In this document: positions 52,673-61,900 of the stretch, one piece after another
Numbering within the stretch: the stretch's first letter is position 1
Layout: every line of letters starts with the position of its first letter
Assembly (NCBI GenBank): GCA_028284155.1
Contig: JANQSF010000006.1
Coordinates: 1 to 64,000, forward strand
Direction: 5' to 3'
From: Phycisphaeraceae bacterium
GTDB lineage: Bacteria > Planctomycetota > Phycisphaerae > Phycisphaerales > Phycisphaeraceae
DNA: 64,000 nt
The notes under the pieces: model-generated
What the model saw: only the letters and a program-made list of their open reading frames with translations
Told to the model about the DNA's origin: nothing
Databases searched by the model: none
Made by a program: the position numbers and the translations under genes

Positions 52673-53461
52673 TCAAGCCAACGGCTCGCGGCGCTTCCGC
52701 CGCATCAAGGCGGCAAGGCCAAGCGCCAACAGCCCGGCACTCGCCGGCTCGGGCACGCCCGGCGCACCGCCACCGTTCTGGTCAAACTGCGCGCCAGCCC
52801 GAAGGATGGTCGCCTCATCGACATCATGACCGAACAGCAGATACACGTCGCGCGGCGCGGGCGGGTTGTTGACCGTCCCGCTGAGGTCGATGCCCGTCAC
52901 GTTGCCGTTAATCACCTGCGCCTCGATCAGATACACGCCCGCCGGGATCGTCATCGAAGCCGAGTCGTCAAACTCCACCTCCACGTGGCCGTGGCTGTCG
53001 GCATCGATAAACAGAAACGGCGTGCCATCAAAGCTGCTGCCGTCCAGTTCGCGCGTGCCCGGCCCGAACACAACCTCCGCGCCCAACGTCCCCAACGGGG
53101 CGCCGAAACTCACCGCCCCCGTGCCGTCCCAGAATTGCAGCACGTCAACGAATTGCAAGCCCGCTTGCGAGCCGCCGGGGAAACCCGCCGGCGAGCCCCG
53201 TTCGGCCTCCGCGTCTTCGACGTTCATGCCGACTTCACCGGCGTACACCCCGTCTCCAGGGTCTTCCAAAGCCAGGTCGTACGAATAGACCTGCACGTCC
53301 ACGTGGTTGATCGTGCCCAGCGGGTCACTGAACGCGTCCGAAATGATCAGGTCGTTGGCAACGTAAGGTGCCAAGTCGAGGTTTCTGGCGACGACGGCCA
53401 GGCCGGTCTGCGACACGGCCAAACACGTCGCCGTCACCATGATTGCGATAAAGGATTTCAT
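52673..53461 (-). CDS. PEP-CTERM sorted secreted protein
   Basis: The 262-residue product has a signal peptide (1-26, GLAVV) and a beta-rich body without recognised domain (LSGTV, EDPGDGVYAGEVG, GAEVVFGPGTREL, ASMTIPAGVYLIEAQVINGN). It ends with the sorting tail VPEPASAGLLALGLAALMR then RKRREPLA, diagnostic of the exosortase pathway. A GTG 4 codons upstream could also start translation; the ATG at 53461 is chosen because it begins the signal peptide. It is adjacent to a pseudopilin gene on the same strand, a common planctomycete arrangement. Confidence 0.87.
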   Translation of the reverse strand: MKSFIAIMVTATCLAVSQTGLAVVARNLDLAPYVANDLIISDAFSDPLGTINHVDVQVYSYDLALEDPGDGVYAGEVGMNVEDAEAERGSPAGFPGGSQAGLQFVDVLQFWDGTGAVSFGAPLGTLGAEVVFGPGTRELDGSSFDGTPFLFIDADSHGHVEVEFDDSASMTIPAGVYLIEAQVINGNVTGIDLSGTVNNPPAPRDVYLLFGHDVDEATILRAGAQFDQNGGGAPGVPEPASAGLLALGLAALMRRKRREPLA

Positions 53462-53537
53462 GTTCGATCTCACTCAACAAAGGAAAAAACAGCTTCGCCA
53501 CGGCCGTCGGCCCCCACCGCCCGCCCATGGCACATCA

Positions 53538-54269
53538 TTACTTCGCCACCTTTGGCCAAAACTGGTTGTCCGACGCGTCCGTAAACACGTCGCGAAACAA
53601 AGCGGACTCCGCGTGCCCATCCAGGAAGCCGTACCCGCTGCGACCGTCCCACGACGTGGTGTCCCCGCCGTAGGCGTTCAACTTCATGTGCTTGTAAGCA
53701 TCCGCCGGCCCGTCGCTCCAGTTCTCGACGTGCGGGTGGTCGGCCGCGGCATACTGACCGGTCTCCGCCATGAACAGGAAGTGAACGACACCGCCGGGGT
53801 TCTTGATCTGCTCGATCCGGCGGTAGTCCTCCGCGTAGACCGGTGCGTACCGCGACAGGAAGTTGTTGATGCCGTACGACGTCTTCCGGTACCGCTCGGT
53901 ACCACTGCCCACGACGCCACTGACTGGCCCACCGTCGCCGTCAGGCCAATGCGGGCTCAGGTCAACCGGCGAACGCGCGATCAGCCGGTCGCTGTAGTAC
54001 TCCTGCAACGTCGTGATCCACGCCACTTCCAGGTTGTCACTCTCGCCGCCGTGCCCCAGCCCCACGTCGATCAACTCCCCGTCGTGGTCGTTGAGGAACG
54101 CGCTGTGGGCCGTGGCCAACCCGCGGAAGTTGGACAGGCAGTAAGCCGTCTTGGACGCGAACCGCGCGCTGCTGATCGCCGGGATCAGCAACGCCAACAG
54201 CAACGTGATGATGGAGATCACCACGAGCAGTTCGACCAGCGTAAACGCTCGGATCGGTTTGGTTGACAC
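53538..54269 (-). CDS. Prepilin-type cleavage/methylation domain protein (H-x9-DG type)
   Basis: The 243-residue product starts with a type IV prepilin-like leader and hydrophobic segment (STKPIRAFTLVELLVVISIITLLLALLIPAI) directly after the cleavage-style RAFT motif. The body is the planctomycete DUF1559-like type, with SNFRGLATAHSAFL near residue 50, FFLFMAET near 155, and an H-x9-DG-type element GRSGYGFLDGHAES close to the C-terminus. GTG start at 54269 with GAGG 5 nt upstream. These proteins build pseudopilus or secreted fibres; the exact assembly partner is not in the window. Confidence 0.85.
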   Translation of the reverse strand: MSTKPIRAFTLVELLVVISIITLLLALLIPAISSARFASKTAYCLSNFRGLATAHSAFLNDHDGELIDVGLGHGGESDNLEVAWITTLQEYYSDRLIARSPVDLSPHWPDGDGGPVSGVVGSGTERYRKTSYGINNFLSRYAPVYAEDYRRIEQIKNPGGVVHFLFMAETGQYAAADHPHVENWSDGPADAYKHMKLNAYGGDTTSWDGRSGYGFLDGHAESALFRDVFTDASDNQFWPKVAK

Positions 54270-54410
54270 AGCGACCTCACCACGTGAGAAACACTTAGGA
54301 CAACACGGCACGGTTCACGCACGGGCATGCGGAGCGACACCCCGGTCAGGCCTTGAAGCCAACCGGTGAGTCAAACCACTCGCCGCGCAAGGACATCAGC
54401 GGTTTGCAAG

Positions 54411-54821
54411 TCAGACAGAGATGAAGTCACCCGGCGGCGCGCGGGGCGCTGAGTTGCGCTTGCACATCGCGATCGGCGGACACCGATACACGTGACCGGC
54501 CGGGTCAACCTGCGTCGCCCAGATGCTGATCGACTGCGGCCAAACGTCAGCCGTCGCCGTCCAGCCGACCAGCCAATCGCAGACCCGGCAATCATGCGAC
54601 CCCGCGGGCGCATCGTGAGTGTGGCTGTCGTCGTCCCGTGTCGGCCCGTGATGGTGACAACACGTACTGTGGCCGCACGTCGCATCCTCACCCGCGCCAA
54701 ACTCCAACGCCGGCCGGTGGGCAACCCGGTCGTGCACATGCAACGCCCCACCGCTGGCGATGAACGTCATCGCCGCGGTTAACGCGGTTGCAATCGCAAG
54801 ACCTTTCCACTGGCCAACCAT
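54411..54821 (-). CDS. Small exported His/Cys-rich protein
   Basis: The 136-residue product has a signal peptide (1-27, ASGGALHVHD). The mature part is packed with metal-type residues: HVHDRVAHRPA, then CGHSTCCHHHGP, DDDSHTHD and HDCRVCDWL, with CxxC-like and His-pair arrangements, and ends PPGDFISV. It looks like a periplasmic metal-binding protein (copper, zinc or nickel). ATG at 54821 with AGAGGA upstream; TTG one codon earlier is an alternative. No specific family is recognised and no metal transporter lies nearby, so the metal is unassigned. Confidence 0.6.
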   Translation of the reverse strand: MVGQWKGLAIATALTAAMTFIASGGALHVHDRVAHRPALEFGAGEDATCGHSTCCHHHGPTRDDDSHTHDAPAGSHDCRVCDWLVGWTATADVWPQSISIWATQVDPAGHVYRCPPIAMCKRNSAPRAPPGDFISV

Positions 54822-55262
54822 CAAGTCGTCCTCTCAGGGCCGCCGGCCCGAGGTCACTCCTCCGGAACCCACATGATATTGCCCTATCATTAGCAGTCAA
54901 GGGGAATTGCGAACATTCAGCGAATCGAATCGCCAATCCCGGCTCGGGTGTCACGAACAGGCAAAGCGCAGGCCGTGAATCCCGCACCGGAACGCGCCTG
55001 ATCCGCGACTTCGGTTGGGGCGAGCGTGCCCGACTTTGGCTGCGCAAAGTGTGCCAAACGACTCAGATACGCCAAACCCGTCCGGGCGGCGGGCCGGTGA
55101 TCAGCGAGTTGCCTAGATATCGGCTTCGCCGTGATTGAGGTAGTCCGTGACGCGGCGCCTCTGAGCCAGCGCGGACGACCACTGACACTCGGCACACGAA
55201 GCAAAGCCAAAGTGTGGCACCCGATATTCGCTGATGTTGAGTAAGACGTCTGCGATCGCGAC
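54822..55262. other. Intergenic region between the His/Cys-rich gene and the PEP-CTERM-like gene
   Basis: 441 bp. The right half is the element at 55020-55228. The left part contains only short unsupported frames. Confidence 0.4.
55020..55228. repeat. MITE-like element with inverted GCCACACTTTGGCT ends
   Basis: Inverted copies at about 55025-55060 (GTGCCCGACTTTGGCTGCGC, AAAGTGTGCC) and 55190-55223 (CACACGAAGCAAAGCCAAAG, TGTGGCACC) enclose roughly 200 bp. Single copies of the same hairpin occur at 37057-37082 and 41497-41526. No gene is inside. Confidence 0.55.
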
Positions 55263-55835
55263 TTACGCCGCTCGCACCCGCCTCGGCCGCGTGATGCCGA
55301 GCAGACCGAGCAGCGGCAGGCCAAGGCCGGCGGCGGCGGGTGTCGGAATGACTTCGACATACGTTCTGAAGCCAAGGTCACGCGGACTGTCGTCCACCCA
55401 ATCGGTGTCGCCGACGCCTGGGGCGAACCGAAAAGCATTGCCTCCGGCATAACCGCCGGAATCTGTGACTCGCCAACCGTAGAAGGCCGTCGAATCACTT
55501 GACAAAACGATGGCCAGGACATCGCCTGAGTCGACCGAGATCCCAAGCGATGTGACATCAATGCTAACGAACGGGGCAGGGGTGGTTGTGCCGAAATTGG
55601 CCTGAGGAACATCCAGACTTCCTAGGACCGCGCCCGCACCCATATCGGGCACGCCACCGGTCGTCGTGACGATCTCCAGCATAAGGTCGTCGTCCACGCC
55701 GCTTTCCCGATATACCGGAACATCGACCTGTGCCAGAAGGCCAGTCAGCCCCACGGTGAATACCTGGGCGCGCTCGACGAGCCGCCCCACGCGGCGAGAG
55801 AAACCTCGACCGTAACCGCCGGGGCCGCGCCCCAC
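55263..55835 (-). pseudogene. 5'-truncated PEP-CTERM-like (VPTP) protein
   Basis: The frame encodes 190 residues with a normal C-terminal sorting tail variant (IPTPAAAGLGLPLLGLLG then TRPRRVRAA) but no signal peptide; it starts instead in an Arg/Gly-rich stretch (GRGPGGYGRGFSRRVGRLVE). The body, VFTVGLTGLLAQVDVPVYRE and later GGYAGGNAFRFAPGVGDTDWVD, looks like the middle of a PEP-CTERM protein. Upstream sequence to 55836 is not coding-like in the same frame, so the N-terminal signal and first domain appear lost. Alternatively a start lies further upstream in another frame through a shift. Expression unlikely. Confidence 0.5.
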
Positions 55836-56466
55836 AATCCCCCGTTCAGGTGGCGGGACGTAGCGGAAGGGGAGGAGTCACCCGTTTAACAGCTTGAAGG
55901 GGGCATGCCCGCAATGCATGGCGGCCCCGACAATGGCCAGCGACGAACCAAGACATCTCATGCACAATCTGTGCAGTGCCGACTCGAATCGCGTTGACAC
56001 AAGCCCTTATTCAAACAGGATTTGCCATACTTGAGCGTTGTCTTGGTGCGCACATCAATGACTGATCGTCCCCCCGTGAACCTACGTCACACGGTTTGGC
56101 TGGCCCGACACGATGAGGTGTCTGGCCTGCCACCAACACACCGAGATTCGGCGCTTTAACTGACATGCTTAAACCTATTGCATTTAACAATTTGCATGGC
56201 ATGGCCCGGCCGGCAGATCAGCCCATGTCGGCTGACAGGGTGACGACAAGTGAACACGATGTAAATCCAATATATACGATTACTTATATTGAATGTCGAT
56301 TGACAAGGGGAAAGGGCGTCCCCATCCCGCCAGCCACGACCGATACCACTGGGGTCAAACAGCCAACCGTTCGCACAGGGGTGCATCCTGAACCGCGCCC
56401 TACCGCCCGGTGTATCATGCGGGATTGGATTGCAATTCACACGACGCGAACGCACGGAGACCTGCG
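55836..56466. other. Long intergenic region with an AT-rich island
   Basis: 631 bp. A markedly AT-rich stretch (about 56160-56310) contains an inverted repeat CAATATA/TATATTG at 56268-56274 and 56285-56291 with a 10-nt spacer, a plausible operator or sigma-recognition region for the Gfo/Idh/MocA gene at 56467. No coding sequence can be supported. Confidence 0.5.
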
Positions 56467-57801
56467 ATGACGACGCCCTCAACGCCGAACCGGACGCAAC
56501 CCTCAATGACCCATCGGCCGACGCGGCGGCAGTTTGTCGCTTCCGCTGCTGCGGCCGTCGCCGCGCCCACGATCGTGCCGTCGTCCGTCTTCGGGGTGGA
56601 TAAGCCGAACGACCGGGTGAACATCGGGCTGATCGGGTGTGGCAAGCAGATGGCTCACCACATCGGTCGGCTAACCGGCTCGCCGGGCAACATGGTCGTG
56701 GCGGTGTGCGACGTGGACAAGACGCGTCGCGAGCACCGGGCGAACATGGTGACCGAGCGGTACAAGAAGTTCAGCAGAGCGGGGTTCAAGGGCGTGGACA
56801 TCTATGAAGACTTCCGCGAGGTGATCGGGCGGAAGGACATCGACGCGGTGCTGATCTGCACGCCCGACCACTGGCACGCGATCCCGATTCTGGAAGCGTG
56901 TGCAGCCAAGAAGGACATCTACTGCGAGAAACCGCTGACGCTGACGATCCACGAGGCCAAACTGGTGCTCGACGCGGTGCGGAAGCACAAGATCGTGTTC
57001 CAGACGGGCAGCCAGCAGCGCAGCGAAGGGCCGTTCCACAAGGCGGTCGAGTACATCCGCAACGGTCGGCTGGGCAAGATCAAGGAGGTCATCGTCGACG
57101 TCGGCGGGCCGAGCAAGTGGTGCGACCTGAAAGAAGAGAAGGTGGAGCCGGGGCTGAACTGGGACCGTTGGCTAGGCCCCGCACCGATGCGACCTTACAG
57201 CAGTGTGCTCGCCCCGCGCGGCGTGCACAACCACTACCCGTCGTGGCGGAATTACCGCGAGTACTCCGGCGGCATGATGACCGACTGGGGCGCCCACCAC
57301 TTCGACATCACGCAATGGGGCTTGGGGATGGACGAGGCCGGCCCGAGCGAGATCATCCCGCCGGAAGACCCCAAGAAGGGTCGCGGCGTGAAGTTCATCT
57401 ACCCCAAGACGCCGGTTGGCGACAATGTGACAGTGATCCACGGCAAGGCCGGTGGCGTCGAGTTCCGCGGCGAGCTGGGGACGATCAACGTCAACCGCGG
57501 GCACATCCGCTCGAACCCCGATTCGATCCTGAAAGAGCCGCTGGGGGACGACAAGGTGAAGGTATTCAAGTCGCCGGGCCACCACAAGAACTGGCTGGAC
57601 TGCATCAAGAGCCGGCAGAAGCCGATCTGTGACGTAGAGGTCGGGGCACGGAGCGTGACCGTCTGCCACCTGGGCAACCTGGCTTACTGGAATGGTCAGC
57701 CGATCAAGTGGGACCCAAAGAAGTGGGCGTTCGCGGACGACACCGACCCGAAGTGGCTGGACCGGGAACGGCGTGGGCCGTGGCAGTTGACGAAGGTTTG
57801 A
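56467..57801 (+). CDS. Tat-exported Gfo/Idh/MocA family oxidoreductase
   Basis: The 444-residue product has a Tat signal (TRRQFVASAAAAVAAPTI within residues 19-36) and the NAD-binding core: VNIGLIGCGKQMAHHIGRL near residue 51, ICTPDHWHAIPILEACAAKKDIYCEKPLT near 136, and later a DWGAHHFDITQWGLGMDEAG block near 278. It resembles the gene at 41999 in type and length but is a separate gene with its own promoter region. GGAG precedes the ATG at 56467. Probably a periplasmic sugar dehydrogenase. Confidence 0.88.
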   Translation: MTTPSTPNRTQPSMTHRPTRRQFVASAAAAVAAPTIVPSSVFGVDKPNDRVNIGLIGCGKQMAHHIGRLTGSPGNMVVAVCDVDKTRREHRANMVTERYKKFSRAGFKGVDIYEDFREVIGRKDIDAVLICTPDHWHAIPILEACAAKKDIYCEKPLTLTIHEAKLVLDAVRKHKIVFQTGSQQRSEGPFHKAVEYIRNGRLGKIKEVIVDVGGPSKWCDLKEEKVEPGLNWDRWLGPAPMRPYSSVLAPRGVHNHYPSWRNYREYSGGMMTDWGAHHFDITQWGLGMDEAGPSEIIPPEDPKKGRGVKFIYPKTPVGDNVTVIHGKAGGVEFRGELGTINVNRGHIRSNPDSILKEPLGDDKVKVFKSPGHHKNWLDCIKSRQKPICDVEVGARSVTVCHLGNLAYWNGQPIKWDPKKWAFADDTDPKWLDRERRGPWQLTKV

Positions 57802-58058
57802 GGGGTGAGCGACATAGCCCGCCCGTGCCGGGCGGGAAGCGCTAAGCCGCAAGCGGCCGTAAGCCGCGGGCGGCCCAGAACGGGGGGGAGGAACCGCGTT
57901 TGGGGGGCGGAATGGGGTCGGGCGCAATGCCTGACCGACACGACCGGCGCAGACGGACCCGGGTCCGCAACGCGCCGACGTTGCCGGGGTAGTAACGGAT
58001 TCTCGATCGGCCGATGAGCTGTTCAGGGCGGTCGGCTGACGTTCATGGAGGACGCGCG
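57802..58058. other. Intergenic region with a GC palindrome
   Basis: 257 bp. A terminator-like stem CCCGCC/GGCGGG lies near 57820-57838 but without a U-tract, next to a stretch GCTAAGCCGCAAGCGG that also occurs near 1835. No gene is supported. Confidence 0.35.
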
Positions 58059-58700
58059 TTGCTGGTGATGCTCATTACAAGAGGTCCGCAAAAGGGCCGA
58101 GTCGTCCGCTGGTCGTCCGCCAACGACCTGCGGATCGGGTCGGGCGACGACGCGGACGTGACCCTGGCCGACCCCAAGGCCGACGCCCTGCACGCGCAGG
58201 TCGTTCGGAAGGCGGGGCAGTGGTTCATCCGCGACCTGGACTCGCGAGCGGGGACGTTCGTTAACCTCATGCGCGTCAAGGGTTTCGTACGCATATCGGA
58301 TGGCGACCAGGTCATCATCGGCGACAGCATGTTGGCCTGCTGCACGGAAACATCGGTCGAGGTCGAAGAGCCGACTGACCCAGGTTCGACCCATGAGCCG
58401 GCTGACAATTGCGCGGCGGAGCGACTCGCTGATACGCCTGTGAGCAGCGAGCCGGAGACCAGCGACACTGGTTGGCTTTCGGCTGTGAATGATGCTGAGG
58501 CCTGGCCGGTTGATGACGACGCGGCGTCACGACGGGTCGAGGATATTGAGCCTCGGACTACGGGCATCGTTTCCGACGTTTCGGACGACACGCCGGCTGA
58601 AGACGAAGACGTGTTCGGCGGATGGGCGGACGCGCTGGACTCGGCGATGGTGCACTCGCCGCGCGACACCGACGCAGACGCGAAGGACCGCGCCGGGTGA
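58059..58700 (+). CDS. FHA-domain protein (TTG start)
   Basis: The 213-residue product begins at TTG (58059), 7 nt after GGAGG; the ATG at 58068 would be 16 nt away, so TTG fits better. Residues 15-75 form a forkhead-associated domain (IGSGDDADVTLADPKADAL with the conserved Arg and Ser positions, then WFIRDLDSRAGTFVNL), which binds phosphothreonine. After residue 110 the protein is an acidic, Ser/Thr-rich disordered tail with no domain. It is followed, after 221 bp, by the giant cytochrome gene. Likely a phospho-signalling adaptor; partner kinase not in the window. Confidence 0.75.
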   Translation: MLVMLITRGPQKGRVVRWSSANDLRIGSGDDADVTLADPKADALHAQVVRKAGQWFIRDLDSRAGTFVNLMRVKGFVRISDGDQVIIGDSMLACCTETSVEVEEPTDPGSTHEPADNCAAERLADTPVSSEPETSDTGWLSAVNDAEAWPVDDDAASRRVEDIEPRTTGIVSDVSDDTPAEDEDVFGGWADALDSAMVHSPRDTDADAKDRAG

Positions 58701-58921
58701 GTTGGCGTCGATTGAGCGTCGCGCACGCCGCGCGGGCAACGGCGTGCAGAGCGTCGCGGCGGCGACGCAGCAAGCCGTGAGCAAGTCACGGATTGGGCTG
58801 GGACCGAGACGCATGAAAAGGCCTTACGGCATCCGGGAAGCGCGTGTCACGTGTGTGAGGCGTTCGCCTACGATGTGCCCGCTCCGCCCCACGAGCTCCC
58901 CCACCATCGAGGCGAGGTGCT

Positions 58922-61900
58922 ATGCCGGTCCCCACCGAAACCTTCCGCAGGATGAGCACCCTCAATAAGGTGTTCGCGATTTCATCGGTCGTGCTCGCTC
59001 TTTCGACCGTCTGGATGGTGATGGTCGACTGGGGGCGCGAGTGGCGCAGGTACCAACGCGACGCGGCGGCGTGGCAGGTCGCGATGACCGAGGAGGCTTT
59101 GGAGCAGGCCAATTCGGATGAAGCGAAACGGCAGATCGCCGAGTTGAACCGGCGCAAGGACGACTTGCTGACGCGGATCAAACCGCGGCTGGACGAGATC
59201 GCGGAGGAACTGAAGCAGTACGAGGAAGAGCTTGGCCGACTCAAACTGCCCCTAGCCAAAGAGAAGGGTGAAATCGGGCCGGCTGAGCAGGCATTGCGAC
59301 GCGCCATTCTGAAGCACGGCGAAGACTCCGACGACGCGGCCGAGGCGCGCCTGGCGTTGGAGCAGGAGCAACGCGAATACGAGCTTTTGGCCAAACGCGG
59401 CGCGAACCTCGACCGCAACATCGCTGAAGCCACGGCTGAACGGCGTGCGCTGCGCACCGAAATGGCTGAGGCCGAAAAGCAGATCGCCGCACTCGAGCGT
59501 GCCGTTCAATCTAATCGCGACAAGATCGCCGAACTGAATCCGACCGGCTTCATCGCGTGGACGGTCAACAAGGTTCGCAACGCCCCACTGCTCGACTGGA
59601 CGAACCCGTCCGAGGGCGTGAAGCAGCAGGTCGTTCCCGATGTGCTGACGGACCTGAATGTGACGCGGACGGAGACGATCGACCGTTGCATGACGTGTCA
59701 CGTCAACATCACCGACCCGAAGTTCGAGGTCAACGCGATGGTTCACTTCGTCGAGCGGCAGGTCGCGCGCGGCGAGAATCAGCAGATCGACAAGGTCAAT
59801 CATCCGCCGGTCGTGTTACTCGACTTCTGGCAGCACGCACTGGCGGCCGACCCAGCCATGAGACGCTCGCTTCGTGAAACGCAGGTCAAGGCTTACGCGG
59901 GGATTTCCAAGTCACTTGCGACGAACAAGACGACCGAATCACTCAAGACCGACCCTGCTTTGGCGGCCGCGTGGGTGACAGCAATCGACGGCCACGACTG
60001 GCCGAACCAGGAAGCCGCCGACCAGGCCAAGGCCGTCGCCGACTTGCTGCGGGCCCCGATCGGAGTGGTTGAATCCCTGCAAAGCGACTTAGAGGACGCG
60101 ACGGACAAACAGGCCCGAGCTTCGGCCGAGTCTGGCGAGGGCAGTGACGAGGCCAAGGCCGCGAACGCGCGGATCGTTGAGTTGAAGCGTGAGTTGCGTC
60201 AGGCCCGCGAGGCGTTGGCAGTCGCTTTGGCCGACGCCGTTCTGGAACCGAAGAACGAATCGGTGTTGCGCGCCTTGGTGCTGGCGATGAGTCGGCGGCA
60301 CATCTCCGCAGAGAGTTCCGACTTGAATGAGCAAGCCGCGAAACTGCGCAAACAGGCCGAGGACGAGTCTGACGAGGACAAGGCCGAGTCGTTGAACGCG
60401 AAGGCCGACCAACTTCAGATCGAATCGGCCACGGTCGCGATCTCGAAGCAACTGCTTGAGGAACTCGGGTCGATCGTCCTGGGCACGAGCGGCTACGAGG
60501 TCGCGGCGTACTACCGCGACGACCTGCGTCAGATCGCCAGCGGCCAGCTAGACAAGGCCTCGTACGACAAGCTGTTTGAGTTGTATCGCCGCCGACTCGT
60601 CGGCCGGTTCAACGAGCAGCGCAGCGCGGCCGGCAAGAAGACGCTTAGCGACAACCCCGTGCTGCTCGGCCATCCGCAGATCGAACGGTTCGCGTCGGCT
60701 GAATCGACGCACCCAATCACGACGATGGGCTGCACGGTTTGCCATGAAGGCTCGGGTCAGGAGACCCAGTTCGAGCACACGGCCCACACGCCGGACGACA
60801 CGTGGGTGGACCGCGTGACCGGCGCGCCGATCCCCGAGTTCCTGATCGTCGCAACGGGTGAGCCGCACGAGCTTGAAGACAGGCAACGCAACGGCGGCGG
60901 CGAAGACGTTGAGCCGGCCGCGCCTCAGCCCAGCCCGACGCACGTCGCCTCGCGCGGCGAGGCCGGCGCGCACGGCGCGGCGGGCGGCGACCACGTCACC
61001 TTCAGCCACCACGACCTGAACTTGAACGACCCGTCCAATCCGGCACCGTTCGCCCCCCACCGCGGGCACGGCTCGGCAGCGCTCTACTTCGACCCTGCCA
61101 ATCCCGATTCGACGCAGTTGGCTGTGCAGCAGAAGCAGGTCTGGAAGAAGAAATACGGGTGGCACAAGATCAAGTTCATGTACTGGGAAAAGCCGATGCA
61201 CGCCAAGCAGTATGTGCAGTCGGCCTGTGCCAAGTGTCACACCGAGTACTTCGACCTGCGCGACAGCGCGCCGAAGCTGCAGGAGGGCCGGCAGTTGTTC
61301 GCGCAGCTCGGCTGCGCCAATTGCCACACGGTCACCGCATTACAAGACGACTTGGACGTCAAGCGTGTCGGGCCGGACCTGACGCACGTCAAACACAAGC
61401 TCAGCCCGCAGATGATCGCGAGTTGGACGTGGTCGCCCAAGGCGTTCCGGCCGACGTCGAAGATGCCCCACTTCTTCATGCTCGAAAACAACTCGTCGCC
61501 CGTCGACCTGTTGCGGACACGGACGGAAGTGACGGCGTTGACGTATTACCTGGTGAACGCCAAGTCGTCGGCCGGCGGTGAGATCGACACGCTGGTCACC
61601 GAGGAACTGGCGCTCAAGCAGGAGTTGGCGGCCGACCCCGCACCGAGTCCGACGCGCAAGACGGCGATCGACCAGCGGCTGGACGTGATCAACGAGACGA
61701 TCATTGGGCTGGAAAATCAGGTACCCAAGTATCAGCCGCAGTTGCCGCCCGTGCCTCACGGCGTGGAGACGATCAACGCGCAGGTCGAGCTGATCAAGAA
61801 GCAGCTTGAGGAGATGAACAAGCAACCGGACGACGCGAAGCCGGACGACGACAAACCCGCCGAGGGCGCGGACGCCAAGCCGGCGGACGGCGACGCGAAG

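Noticed and set aside
58701-58921. Possible small gene between the FHA gene and the giant cytochrome
   Set aside because: Short frames on both strands, none with a start signal or recognisable motif.
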